Origin: Clostridiales bacterium UBA2432
GTDB taxonomy: Bacteria > Bacillota > Clostridia > Lachnospirales > Vallitaleaceae
Direction of reading: 5' to 3'
DNA: 64,000 nt
NCBI GenBank assembly: GCA_002342805.1
Contig: DDQW01000096.1
Location: 10,904-74,903, forward strand
A program made the position numbers and the translations under genes. Below are positions 48,909 through 57,670 of this stretch, piece after piece (positions within the stretch are counted from its first letter, which is position 1; each line of letters opens with the position of its first letter). The notes under the pieces were generated by a model, which was not told where the DNA came from, did not search any database, and saw only the letters and a list, made by a program, of their open reading frames with translations.

Positions 48909-50651
48909 ATGTGTAAAATCATTCGAATTAATTATGGGGTGTGGTTAAGCAGTCTATTTATTTTCCCATTCCTTCAAGGTGGCTATTTTAATTATGCGGT
49001 AATGCTACTCGGCCTGGTTCAAAGCATTCTTATTATTGTTCTTGCCTTCAATCAACACATAGTATTGCGACTTGATGGAGTTCGTATCATCGTTATTGGT
49101 ATGTTTATACTCAGTGTCATATCTTTAAGTAGACCTGTTGATATCGGTATGCATCCATTTGGAATCTTGCGCATGCTCACCCCCCTGTTAACGATTATCC
49201 TTTATGATAGTTTTCGCCAGGTGTATCCGGAAAAGTTACATATACACATGACATACATATTTGTTCTTGTCGGAGTATTAATGTCTCTATTCATCTTGTT
49301 GGCGCTTGTTATTTTTCCAAGTAGTCATCCTATAATTTCATTTTTTATTCAAAATAATCGTATGGGTGGATTTTTTCAATATGCAAACACTTTTGGAATA
49401 TTTATGTTTGGAATTCTCTCCCTTACAGTATATATGAAAATAGAGCAGAAAGCTAAATATGGCCTTCTTGTCCTTTTAAGTTCAGTCATTATATTGAGTC
49501 AAAGTCGAACAGTTTTTGTCATTCTTATTGTCTACACGGCCATTCTTATAATTAGCTCCAAGGAGAATCGGAAAAATAGTTTAGGTATTCTTTTCGGGAT
49601 ACTTGTCGGACAAATTTTCATTCGATTTTTATTGCCGGATTTTCAAACTTTTCGATCATTTGACCTAGGCTTGGGTGCGGGAGAGTTTCAATCACGATTA
49701 TTGTATTTTGAAGACGGCATAAAAATGATAAGTCATAAATTAAGTGGCTATGGCTACATGGGCTATTATTATGTACAACGTTTTTTTCAAACAGGAGCAA
49801 GCTATCGTGTTCGTTTTATCCACTCTTCGATTTTACAGGCAAGTTTAGATTATGGAATTCTCGCAGGAGGACTCCTCATTGCATTATTCATCGTTTTGTT
49901 AAAAAAAGTAATCCGAAGTTTACAAATGAGAAAGGGTCAAACGACCTTAGTATGGATAGCAATTAGCGGATATTTCCTGCATTCATTTGTGGATTTTGAT
50001 TTTCAATTTATTGCCTATGTGATTTTTTTAGTTTTGCTTTTTTTGATTATTGAGGAAGAGGAGGAGATTTCAGTTGTTAAAACTTGGAGATTGAGTCCAT
50101 ATATAGCATATGTGCTTCTTGGCGTGTTTGTGTATTTTCTCATTCCTTCAGTCTATGAATATCAAGGTAATAATGAGAAAGCATTAGAGGTGTATCCTTA
50201 CTATACAAAAGCAATGACGGGGCGAATAGATGAAGCAAAAAAATATCCGAAAGATTTAATTGAACCTTTAGAGCGGTTTGTTCGTCAAAATGAATATTAC
50301 TATGAAGGATTTGCATTTTTAAGAGAATACTATTATAATAGTGGAGATTTAGAAAAGAGCTTATTTTATTCATATCGTTGCAAGGAGTTAGCTCCCTTGT
50401 GGATTAAAAACCATGAACGCCATGTTGAAATCGCCTATGCCATATTACATGGACGTTATGAAGCAGGTGTGTTATCAATCAATGATCACTTGTTCTATGA
50501 ATTATTTACAATGCAAAGTGAATTAGAAAAGCTAAAAAAGGAACGTGCAAATAGCTATAACATACGGCATAAAGCTCAGTTTAGCTTAACACCAAAGATG
50601 ACAAGAAGGATTAGCATGGCATATCAATTATATGATTTTGCCATGAAATAA
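48909..50651 (+). CDS. O-antigen ligase/polymerase-like membrane protein
   Basis: Polytopic protein of 580 residues. Ten or more hydrophobic segments fill residues 10-410. The conserved Wzy/WaaL-type region has NRMGGFFQYANTFGIFMF, then SQSRTVFVILIV and later GAGEFQSRLLYFEDG and a C-terminal loop with HSFVDFDFQF. After the last helix a soluble tail (about 420-580) has TPR-like alternating helices rich in Tyr (YYEGFAFLREYYYNSGDLEK). The family joins or transfers surface polysaccharide chains. Its role here is inferred and no glycosyltransferases are adjacent. Confidence 0.8.
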   Translation: MCKIIRINYGVWLSSLFIFPFLQGGYFNYAVMLLGLVQSILIIVLAFNQHIVLRLDGVRIIVIGMFILSVISLSRPVDIGMHPFGILRMLTPLLTIILYDSFRQVYPEKLHIHMTYIFVLVGVLMSLFILLALVIFPSSHPIISFFIQNNRMGGFFQYANTFGIFMFGILSLTVYMKIEQKAKYGLLVLLSSVIILSQSRTVFVILIVYTAILIISSKENRKNSLGILFGILVGQIFIRFLLPDFQTFRSFDLGLGAGEFQSRLLYFEDGIKMISHKLSGYGYMGYYYVQRFFQTGASYRVRFIHSSILQASLDYGILAGGLLIALFIVLLKKVIRSLQMRKGQTTLVWIAISGYFLHSFVDFDFQFIAYVIFLVLLFLIIEEEEEISVVKTWRLSPYIAYVLLGVFVYFLIPSVYEYQGNNEKALEVYPYYTKAMTGRIDEAKKYPKDLIEPLERFVRQNEYYYEGFAFLREYYYNSGDLEKSLFYSYRCKELAPLWIKNHERHVEIAYAILHGRYEAGVLSINDHLFYELFTMQSELEKLKKERANSYNIRHKAQFSLTPKMTRRISMAYQLYDFAMK

Positions 50652-50664
50652 GTTTGGAGATGCG

Positions 50665-52065
50665 ATGAAACTAAATATTGAGAAAAATATACTGACAAAA
50701 ATGATTATTGCCGGTCTTGCCGGTATTGCTGTTATTATAATCGGAAGTATTATTCTTGCAACATCCCTAAATCAGGGGGGCCAAAATGTAAACAATACTC
50801 AAACGTCAACAGGTCTAGACCAAGAAACGGATGAGGAGACACTAATTGAAGAAGAGGACAAAGAGTATGCTCGTGGATTGGGCTTAGTGAAAGATGTAGA
50901 TAAAATGAATAAAGAGCTTGAGATTGTTGATGTAGATAGTAATCTTTCAATCACCTTGAAAGTTGTTGGAGCAACAACAATTGAAGATGAATACGGAACA
51001 CTCATTGTCCTTGATAAAATTATCCCGGGACATTTAGTTAATGTGAAATATGATACAAATAATTATGAAACCGAGTCAATAAAAATTGCTGCTCAAGTTC
51101 AAACCATTCGAAATATTGACAATTTTCTTGTCAATGAAGAACTTTCTACGATTCAAATTGGAAGCGATATTTTTGCATATGATCAAAATGTACTTGTCAA
51201 AAACTCCGAAGGGCCTGTGGAACTGTCACAAATTAGCGTGGCTGATGAGATTGTCGTACGTGCTCATCAAGGAAAAATTTGGTCAATTTTGGTAGAAAGC
51301 GGACATGGATTTTTAGTACTGAAAAACCATGAGGCATATATTGACGGACGTTTGGAAATCGGCAATCGTGAATCACACACGGTTGTTCAAGATATGAGGA
51401 TACCTGTTAAAGCAGGTGTACATCAGGTGGTTGTTTCTAATGATCAAATGACACCTTATTCTTCCTCAGTGTTTATTGAAGAAGGAAAAGAGTTTGTTAT
51501 TGATCTGGTTGATCTTGCGCCACGTATTTCTAAAGTTCGATTAGAAATTGTTCAAGAGGATGTGACGGTATATCTTGATGGAGAAATGCTTGAAAATCCT
51601 GAACAAGAGCGTCAACTAAATTACGGAGAATATTCTGTTCGTGTTGAAAGTCCCGGATATGTACCATGGGAAGGAATTGTCGTAGTGGATCAAGCATATA
51701 TTGTCCATCGCATTGACATGGAAGTCGAACCGTTATATATTTATATTAGTGGACCGGCAGGTGCAAGTTTTTATATCGACAATGTATTCAAAGGTGAACT
51801 TGAAGCGAATACACCGTTAGGCGTTCCTATTACTCCCGGAGGACACACACTACAACTTCGAAAAACAAACTATAATACATGGGAAAGAAATGTGTTTATA
51901 GAGGATACAGGAGAAGACTATTATTATACAGTATCATCAATGACAGAGATACCTGTTGTTCCTGTACCGCAACCAAATCAAGACACTGATGAAGCAGAAC
52001 CTAGCGACCCCCCAGAAGATGAGACAAACATTCAAGATCCTGTGGAGGATGTCTACGGGGATTAA
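50665..52065 (+). CDS. Membrane-anchored PEGA-domain protein
   Basis: Extracellular protein of 466 residues tethered by one helix (about 12-33). A Gln/Asn/Thr- and Glu-rich linker (35-70) and a beta-rich region (70-215) precede PEGA-type repeats from about 215. One has KVRLEIVQEDVTVYLDGEML followed by SVRVESPGYVPWEGIVVV. Another has ISGPAGASFYIDNVFKGELE followed by PGGHTLQLRKTNYNTW. The C terminus is Pro/Glu/Asp-rich (PVVPVPQPNQDTDEAEPSDP). PEGA domains are associated with surface proteins, but a function is unknown. It lies between the ligase-like protein and the phosphohexomutase. Confidence 0.85.
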   Translation: MKLNIEKNILTKMIIAGLAGIAVIIIGSIILATSLNQGGQNVNNTQTSTGLDQETDEETLIEEEDKEYARGLGLVKDVDKMNKELEIVDVDSNLSITLKVVGATTIEDEYGTLIVLDKIIPGHLVNVKYDTNNYETESIKIAAQVQTIRNIDNFLVNEELSTIQIGSDIFAYDQNVLVKNSEGPVELSQISVADEIVVRAHQGKIWSILVESGHGFLVLKNHEAYIDGRLEIGNRESHTVVQDMRIPVKAGVHQVVVSNDQMTPYSSSVFIEEGKEFVIDLVDLAPRISKVRLEIVQEDVTVYLDGEMLENPEQERQLNYGEYSVRVESPGYVPWEGIVVVDQAYIVHRIDMEVEPLYIYISGPAGASFYIDNVFKGELEANTPLGVPITPGGHTLQLRKTNYNTWERNVFIEDTGEDYYYTVSSMTEIPVVPVPQPNQDTDEAEPSDPPEDETNIQDPVEDVYGD

Positions 52066-52098
52066 TCGCTAAATATTTCAATCAAAGGAGGAATACGG

Positions 52099-53844
52099 AT
52101 GAGTTATATGGATAAGTATCAAGAATGGTTAGAAAACCCAAGTATTGATGAAACTACAAAAGAAGAACTTCGACAAATACAAGGCGATGAAAAAGAAATA
52201 GAGGATCGTTTTTACAAAGAACTCGAATTCGGAACAGGTGGATTAAGAGGTGTTATTGGTGCGGGAACAAATCGTATCAACATATATACGATTCGTAAGG
52301 CCACTCAAGGATTAGCAAATTATATAAAAAGAGAAGGTCAGGAAGCAATGAAACGTGGTGTTGTCATTGCCTTTGATTCAAGACGTTTTTCTCCGGAATT
52401 TGCAGATGAAGCAGCGCGTGTTTTAGCTGCCAATAATATTACGGCATATGTTTTTGAGTCGCTAAGAGCGACCCCAATATTGTCCTATGCGGTGCGGCAA
52501 TTAAATGCAATATCAGGGATTGTTATTACAGCGAGTCATAATCCGCCGGAATACAATGGATATAAGGTTTATTGGGAAGATGGTGCGCAAATCACATCGC
52601 CGAAAGATGAAGAGATCATTAAAGAGGTCAATACGATTACTGATTATCAAATCATTGCAACAATGAGCCGTGAAGAAGCGCAAGATGCAAATTTATATCA
52701 TGTGATAGGAAAAGAAATTGATGATACCTATATCGAGGAACTAAAAAAACTCATTATTGATAAAGACGTTATTAAGCAAGAAGCGGATGATTTTACCATT
52801 GTCTATACGCCTCTTCACGGAACAGGAAATGTACCGGTACGACGAATCTTAGATGAAATAGGTTTTAAAAAAGTTTACGTTGTTAAGGAACAAGAACTTC
52901 CGGACAGCGAATTTCCAACCGTGAGTTATCCTAATCCTGAAGACATTAAGGCTTTTGAATTGGCGCTTAAGCTAGGAAAAGAAAAAGATGCAGATGTGAT
53001 CATGGCGACAGACCCGGACGCGGACCGTCTAGGTGTGCTTGCAAAAGCTAAAGATGGTAGTTATATTCCTTTATCCGGAAATAATATTGGAATACTTTTA
53101 ATGGAATATATATTAAAGCGTAAAAAAGAAAAAGGCATTTTACCGGATAACGGGGCGGTAATCGGAACGATTGTATCAACAAATATGTCTCATCCAATTG
53201 CCAAAGATTATAATGTTGATCTTATGGAAGTTCTGACCGGATTTAAATATATCGGTGAAAAAATCAAAGAATTTGAACAGACAGGTAGTCATGAATATTT
53301 GTTTGGATATGAAGAAAGCTATGGCTGTTTAATCGGAACACATGCAAGAGACAAAGATGCAGTTGTTGCTGTCATGGGTGTCGCAGAATTAGCAGCCTAT
53401 TATAAATCAAAAGGATTAACCCTTTATGAAGCATTGGTAGAACTGTACGAAAAATATGGTTTTTATATGGAGTCACTCCAAAGCATCACTTTAAAAGGTG
53501 TCGAAGGTGTGGAGACAATTCAGTACATCCTTTCTCAATTGCGAGAAAAAATGCCTGACAGTTTTGCAGGGAAACGCCTTCTTGCAGCAAGGGATTATAA
53601 GGCGGGGACCATTGACCATAAAAAATCAGGCGAAACTTTATCAACAGGATTGCCCACATCTAATGTATTATATTATGAACTTGAAGATGATGTTTGGTTC
53701 TGTGTCCGCCCATCGGGAACTGAGCCCAAGGTGAAATTCTATTTTGGGGTCAAAGGGGATACAGAAAAAGAAGCAAAACAATTAAGAGATCAATTGGAAT
53801 CTGAGGTTATGCAGTACATAGATCAAATTATTCAGTCTAAATAG
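52099..53844 (+). CDS. pgcA: Phosphoglucomutase/phosphomannomutase
   Basis: Alpha-D-phosphohexomutase interconverting glucose (or mannose) 1- and 6-phosphates; 581 residues, matching Bacillus PgcA in length and N terminus (FGTGGLRGVIGAGTNR). The phosphoserine is in TASHNPPEYNGYK, the metal loop is DPDADRLGV, the sugar-binding loop is GYEESYG, and the phosphate-binding loop RPSGTEPKVKFY. AAAGGAGG is upstream. It supplies sugar 1-phosphates for surface glycans, fitting the ligase-like gene two positions before. Glucose versus mannose preference is not decidable. Confidence 0.94.
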   Translation: MSYMDKYQEWLENPSIDETTKEELRQIQGDEKEIEDRFYKELEFGTGGLRGVIGAGTNRINIYTIRKATQGLANYIKREGQEAMKRGVVIAFDSRRFSPEFADEAARVLAANNITAYVFESLRATPILSYAVRQLNAISGIVITASHNPPEYNGYKVYWEDGAQITSPKDEEIIKEVNTITDYQIIATMSREEAQDANLYHVIGKEIDDTYIEELKKLIIDKDVIKQEADDFTIVYTPLHGTGNVPVRRILDEIGFKKVYVVKEQELPDSEFPTVSYPNPEDIKAFELALKLGKEKDADVIMATDPDADRLGVLAKAKDGSYIPLSGNNIGILLMEYILKRKKEKGILPDNGAVIGTIVSTNMSHPIAKDYNVDLMEVLTGFKYIGEKIKEFEQTGSHEYLFGYEESYGCLIGTHARDKDAVVAVMGVAELAAYYKSKGLTLYEALVELYEKYGFYMESLQSITLKGVEGVETIQYILSQLREKMPDSFAGKRLLAARDYKAGTIDHKKSGETLSTGLPTSNVLYYELEDDVWFCVRPSGTEPKVKFYFGVKGDTEKEAKQLRDQLESEVMQYIDQIIQSK

Positions 53845-53891
53845 TTAATTAGACCCATTAATAATATATGATAGAATTCTATAGAATTTTG

Positions 53892-53917
53892 AAACCCCTA
53901 GAAAATAGGGGTTTTTT
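53892..53917 (+). terminator. Terminator of the manA-pgcA operon
   Basis: AAACCCCTA pairs with TAGGGGTTT around a GAAAA loop, followed by a T-tract. Confidence 0.88.
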
Positions 53918-53942
53918 CTTTGAAAAAAACTACGAAAAATGG

Positions 53943-53971
53943 TTGACATATAGGAGCGAATTTGTTATCAT
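53943..53971 (+). promoter_or_regulatory. veg promoter, upstream copy
   Basis: TTGACA (53943-53948), 17-bp spacer, TATCAT (53966-53971). Confidence 0.6.
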
Positions 53972-53982
53972 AAGCAGTTAAA

Positions 53983-54011
53983 TTGACTTGAGTTGAGTTT
54001 TGTGGTATAAT
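53983..54011 (+). promoter_or_regulatory. veg promoter, downstream copy
   Basis: TTGACT (53983-53988), 17-bp spacer, TATAAT (54006-54011), 48 bp before the start codon. With the upstream copy it makes a tandem strong promoter, in keeping with the high expression of veg in Bacillus. Confidence 0.75.
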
Positions 54012-54059
54012 GTATACAATGCAGATAAAAACAAATGCTTAACAAAGGTGAGGTGTGAT

Positions 54060-54317
54060 ATGATAGGAAGAGATGATATTTTTCAAGTCAAACAAGAAAT
54101 CAATAATCACGTAGGAAGTCGAGTTAAGATTCGAGCGAATAAGGGTAGAAAGAAAATTGTAGTTAAAGAAGGAGTTATTCAAGACACATATCCAAGTATT
54201 TTTGTTGTTAAAGTATATGATACAGTGCATCGTTCGGAACGTGTTGTATCCTATAGTTATACAGATGTTTTGACACACACAGTTGAATTATCCTTGTGTA
54301 AAGAGATATTATCATAA
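54060..54317 (+). CDS. veg: Veg family protein
   Basis: Small protein of 85 residues from MIGRDDIFQVKQEI. The N-terminal part matches Veg (IFQVKQEINNHVGSRVKI), with RANKGRKKIVVKEGVI and SYSYTDVLTHTVEL following. Veg in Bacillus affects biofilm gene expression, and its molecular mechanism is not firmly known. The ATG at 54060 follows AAAGGTGAGG; the frame extends 20 codons upstream across the promoter region, but only this start gives a family-like N terminus. Two promoters precede it and a terminator follows. Confidence 0.94.
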   Translation: MIGRDDIFQVKQEINNHVGSRVKIRANKGRKKIVVKEGVIQDTYPSIFVVKVYDTVHRSERVVSYSYTDVLTHTVELSLCKEILS

Positions 54318-54336
54318 AAAGTTTATAAGATTTGTG

Positions 54337-54363
54337 AAAAAGCGCCAATAGGACGCTTTTTTT
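54337..54363 (+). terminator. Terminator of veg
   Basis: AAAAAGCG/CGCTTTTT stem with an inner CC/GG pair across a one-base bulge, then T(7). Confidence 0.75.
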
Positions 54364-54424
54364 ATTGCGTAGTGTTTCTTTTTTGTATATAATATAAAGT
54401 ATACAAAATACATTGGAGACGATA

Positions 54425-55300
54425 ATGAAAGAAATAAGGTTGAAGGCTAGAGCAAAGATTAATATTTCCCTAGACGTCACTGGTCGAAGAGATAATGGAT
54501 ATCATGATGTCTTGATGATTATGCAAACGATTAACTTGTATGATAAGTTAATGCTACGAAAGCAAAAAGAAAATCGAATCACAATTCATACGAATCTACA
54601 CTATTTGCCAACAGATGAGCGAAATTTAGTATATAAAATTATCCGTTATTTTAAGGTGACTTATCAAATTGAAGATGGTGTCTATGTCGATCTTTATAAG
54701 ATGATTCCTGTGGCTGCAGGTATGGCAGGTGGTAGCTCGGATGCAGCCCAAACGATTATCGGAATGAATAAGCTTTTTCAATTAAAGTTATCATTGGATG
54801 AGATGTTAAAGATTGGTGAGCAATTTGGCGCAGATATTCCATATTGTATCTTGCAGGGAACAGTACTGGCATCTGGTTTAGGTGAGGAACTAGAGATATT
54901 AGACCCTTTTCCCAAAGCACATGTACTTATTGCAAAACCACGCTTTAGTGTTTCTACACCGGCGGTATATCAACGGTATGACCAGATATCTACCAGTGAA
55001 CATCCAGATACAGAAGCGCTTTTAGATTACATCAAAGACCAAGATATAAAAGGGATTTGCCAAAATCTAGGCAATGTATTAGAAGCTGTAACGATTGATA
55101 TGTATCCGGAAATTGAGCAAATCAAAGATAAAATGCTAGAACTTGGAGCAGAAGGTTCTCTAATGAGTGGAAGCGGACCGACTGTATATGGCTTGTTTAC
55201 AGATAAAAAGAAAGCGGAACAGGCAAAGAAAAAGCTACGTAAGGAACATAAATTGCAGTTTGTCTATCTAACAACAATATATAATCGAAAGAGGGATTAG
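54425..55300 (+). CDS. ispE: 4-diphosphocytidyl-2-C-methyl-D-erythritol kinase
   Basis: GHMP kinase of the MEP isoprenoid pathway; 291 residues. The N terminus LKARAKINISLDVTGRRDNG and the ATP loop PVAAGMAGGSSDAAQ are diagnostic. The substrate loop GADIPYCILQGT and the C-terminal SGSGPTVYGLF follow. The ATG at 54425 has GGAGA upstream; an ATG at 54413 has no ribosome site. Together with veg upstream this order (veg-ispE) is common in Firmicutes. The FCD regulator starts 2 bp after its stop. Confidence 0.96.
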   Translation: MKEIRLKARAKINISLDVTGRRDNGYHDVLMIMQTINLYDKLMLRKQKENRITIHTNLHYLPTDERNLVYKIIRYFKVTYQIEDGVYVDLYKMIPVAAGMAGGSSDAAQTIIGMNKLFQLKLSLDEMLKIGEQFGADIPYCILQGTVLASGLGEELEILDPFPKAHVLIAKPRFSVSTPAVYQRYDQISTSEHPDTEALLDYIKDQDIKGICQNLGNVLEAVTIDMYPEIEQIKDKMLELGAEGSLMSGSGPTVYGLFTDKKKAEQAKKKLRKEHKLQFVYLTTIYNRKRD

Positions 55301-55302
55301 TC

Positions 55303-55971
55303 ATGGAACAAAAATTGAAAGTAAATTTAAATGAATACTTGCCATTAAGAGATATTGTTTTTAACACGCTTAGAGAAGCAATTCTAAAAGGGGATTTTGC
55401 TCCCGGAGAACGATTGATGGAAAAACAACTTGCAGAGCGAATGGGTGTCAGTAGAACACCGATTAGAGAAGCTATACGTAAGCTAGAACTTGAAGGTCTC
55501 GTTATTATGGTTCCTCGTAAAGGGGCAGAAGTTGCTAAAGTTACGAATAAGGACATTATTGATGTTCTTGAGGTTCGAGCGACCTTAGAAGCCTTAGCAG
55601 TTCGATTGGCGTGTAAAAAAATGTCCGATGCAGAATTGAATGAGCTCGTTGAAGTCAATGAAGAATTCCGAATAGCAGCGGCTCAAAAAGATGTAGAGAC
55701 AATTATAAATAAAGATGTTGAATTTCATGATATAATTTTTCACTCATCGGATAATGAAAAACTTATTCAAATCATTAATAATTTGCGTGAGCAAATTTAT
55801 CGTTTTCGTGTAGAATATATTTATAAAATGGATGATTATAATCAGCTTGTTCAAGAGCATGATGAAATCGTTAATGCAATGAAAGAACGCCGTGGCCTTG
55901 ATGCTTCAGTAATAGCTTTGCAACATATTGAAAATCAAGAAAAGAGTGTGTTGGAACTATTTAATTTATAA
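55303..55971 (+). CDS. GntR-family regulator with FCD domain
   Basis: Transcription factor of 222 residues. The winged helix (about 12-78) has FAPGERLMEKQLAERMGVSR and RTPIREAIRKLELEG. The FCD domain (about 90-215) has the metal-ligand pattern Asp/His expected for this fold (VEFHDIIFHSS, LVQEHDEIVNAM). FadR/FCD members usually respond to organic acids. It is 2 bp after ispE and 24 bp before the exonuclease gene, so it is part of a mixed operon and its target is unknown. Confidence 0.9.
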   Translation: MEQKLKVNLNEYLPLRDIVFNTLREAILKGDFAPGERLMEKQLAERMGVSRTPIREAIRKLELEGLVIMVPRKGAEVAKVTNKDIIDVLEVRATLEALAVRLACKKMSDAELNELVEVNEEFRIAAAQKDVETIINKDVEFHDIIFHSSDNEKLIQIINNLREQIYRFRVEYIYKMDDYNQLVQEHDEIVNAMKERRGLDASVIALQHIENQEKSVLELFNL

Positions 55972-55995
55972 AGGATACCAAAATTAGGAGATATT

Positions 55996-56709
55996 ATGAC
56001 CGTCGGACCCCCAAAATATGTCGTCGTAGATATTGAAACGACAGGAATAGAACCAACCAGTCACTATATTACAGAAATCGGTGCAGTTAAAATTGTAGAG
56101 GGTCAAGTTGTTGATCAGTATAGCCAGCTGATTAATCCTCAAGTTCAAATCTCTGAGCAAATAACTAGGATTACCGGAATTGACAATGGTATGGTTACCA
56201 ATGCGCCAACATTTGATCAAGTTATTGCAAGCTTTATTGATTTTTTAGAAGATTTTCCGATTATCGGACACAATGTTTTGTTTGACTATTCTTTCTTGAA
56301 ATATCATTGCCAACAATCTGGTTTTGCATTTGAGCGTAATGGTATTGACACCTTAGCCATAGCTAAAACATGCTTGCCGACAATTCAAAGTCGAAGTTTA
56401 ACATATCTTATTAAATATTTTGACATTCAACGTGAAAAAGCACATCGTGCCTATCACGATGCGCTGGCTACATATGAACTGTATGAAATTCTTAAAAGGA
56501 GCTTTCAGGAAAATAATAGCTTGCTTTTTTCAGAAAAACCCTTACACTGGCGACCGAAAAAGAGTTCGCCGATTACCCCGCGGCAAAAAGAATATTTAAA
56601 AGCACTGATAAAAAAACATAAAGTGTTTGAAGACATTGAAGTCAACTATTTGACAAAAAGTGAAGCCAGCCGTTATATAGACCGTATACGTTTTTTAAAA
56701 GGATGCTAG
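55996..56709 (+). CDS. DnaQ-like 3'-5' exonuclease (PolC/epsilon type)
   Basis: DEDDh exonuclease of 237 residues. Asp12 and Glu14 are in VVVDIETTGIEP. The second Asp is in IIGHNVLFDYSFL. The His/Asp of motif III is in HRAYHDALATYEL. A C-terminal helical segment (TPRQKEYLKALIKKHK) follows after about 190. It is too short to be a polymerase subunit fused to other domains, and it may proofread or act in repair or RNA processing. Its 3' end overlaps the convergent TPR-like gene by 15 bp. Confidence 0.88.
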   Translation: MTVGPPKYVVVDIETTGIEPTSHYITEIGAVKIVEGQVVDQYSQLINPQVQISEQITRITGIDNGMVTNAPTFDQVIASFIDFLEDFPIIGHNVLFDYSFLKYHCQQSGFAFERNGIDTLAIAKTCLPTIQSRSLTYLIKYFDIQREKAHRAYHDALATYELYEILKRSFQENNSLLFSEKPLHWRPKKSSPITPRQKEYLKALIKKHKVFEDIEVNYLTKSEASRYIDRIRFLKGC

Positions 56710-57315
56710 CTTCTTGAGGATAATAGATCGATTTAAGGATTTTAAAGATTCGGCTTTATCGATTAAATCAGTCACTTTATATCTTTGGTTTTTTTGTAGA
56801 TATAATTGGGCTAAGGTTATGAAGTGATCGCTATAATCACTTCCAAGGCGAATACATTCTTCAAAAGCGACAATGGCTTCATTAATTTCTTCAAATTCAA
56901 TCATTAAGTGCCCGTAGTTAGCTAAGGATTTTAAGAAGCTGTTATAATTGGCTTCGTTTTGACTAATAACCGTTTGATTAGCTGTTCCGAAACGAATCCG
57001 AAGTTCCGTATTGGTTAAGTTTGAAAAATTCATTAAATCCATTGATGATAATTCATGGAGACTATTTTTGACTTGCTGGTAATGCAATGTTTGCCCCGGA
57101 TTTAGTGAAGGAACTGTTGGAAAAGATAGCTTTGATAAATTCGGATTGATATAATCGTCTTCATGAAACTCTTTTCGCCGAGTGGATAGGGATTTCTCCT
57201 CATTGTTCCAAAATTGTTCCCGATTGATGTTTTCCTGACGCATATTTTTTCGTAAATGATATTGAAATAGAACAACGAATATTACGAATATAATAAAAAT
57301 GGATGGAAAAGCCAT
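56695..57315 (-). CDS. Membrane-anchored TPR-like protein
   Basis: Protein of 206 residues with a single N-terminal helix (SIFIIFVIFVVLFQYHL, about 5-21). A charged linker (22-100) is followed by helical repeats (about 130-195: EFEEINEAIVAFEECIRLG, ITLAQLYLQKNQRYKVTDLI) with TPR spacing. No catalytic motif is visible and I do not recognise a named family. AAGGAGG lies 7 bp before the ATG. Single gene on the minus strand. Confidence 0.75.
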   Translation of the reverse strand: MAFPSIFIIFVIFVVLFQYHLRKNMRQENINREQFWNNEEKSLSTRRKEFHEDDYINPNLSKLSFPTVPSLNPGQTLHYQQVKNSLHELSSMDLMNFSNLTNTELRIRFGTANQTVISQNEANYNSFLKSLANYGHLMIEFEEINEAIVAFEECIRLGSDYSDHFITLAQLYLQKNQRYKVTDLIDKAESLKSLNRSIILKKLASF

Positions 57316-57345
57316 TTTTTTACCTCCTTAAGATGCAGATCAAGC

Positions 57346-57374
57346 TTGATAATATATGTAGAGTATATTATACT
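57346..57374 (+). promoter_or_regulatory. Promoter of the 34-residue membrane protein
   Basis: TTGATA (57346-57351), 17-bp spacer, TATACT (57369-57374), about 70 bp before the GTG start. Confidence 0.5.
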
Positions 57375-57442
57375 ATGTATATAGATTTTCAACAACTAGA
57401 TTTGCCCACCAAGCATACTTTGTAATGAAATGGAGTGATTAT

Positions 57443-57547
57443 GTGTTTTTTACAAATAGAAAGTTAATAAAGAGAACAGCAGTTGTTGTTTCAGCGGTTA
57501 TTATTATGGCCCTTGTTATTGGAACAATTGCCCCATATATGATGTAA
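57443..57547 (+). CDS. Small membrane protein (34 residues)
   Basis: Short gene starting at GTG (57443) with GGAG 6-9 bp upstream and ending TAA at 57547. It encodes MFFTNRKLIKRTAVVVSAVI, then a hydrophobic run ending APYMM. A basic N-terminal segment (about 5-11) leads into one membrane helix (about 12-32), so it should insert with the N terminus inside. It has its own promoter and a perfect terminator beginning inside its stop codon, which argues that it is a real gene. It resembles in size and layout the tiny single-helix proteins such as Prli42 or DUF4044, but I cannot assign it to either. Confidence 0.72.
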   Translation: MFFTNRKLIKRTAVVVSAVIIMALVIGTIAPYMM

Positions 57548-57572
57548 AAAGTTGTCGATGACAACTTTTTTT
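57546..57572 (+). terminator. Terminator of the small membrane protein gene
   Basis: AAAAAGTTGTC/GACAACTTTTT with a GAT loop, then further T. The stem begins within the stop codon. Confidence 0.88.
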
Positions 57573-57670
57573 ATTGTTTTTTTTTAGAGGATGTGCTATC
57601 ATATTACAAGAAGTAGTATTGTAAACTATATAAACAAATATACATAACGATTAGAAACAGAGGTGTTAAT

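Noticed and set aside
54000..54059. Twenty-codon extension of veg
   Set aside because: It starts inside the promoter, before or at the transcription start, and lacks a ribosome site.
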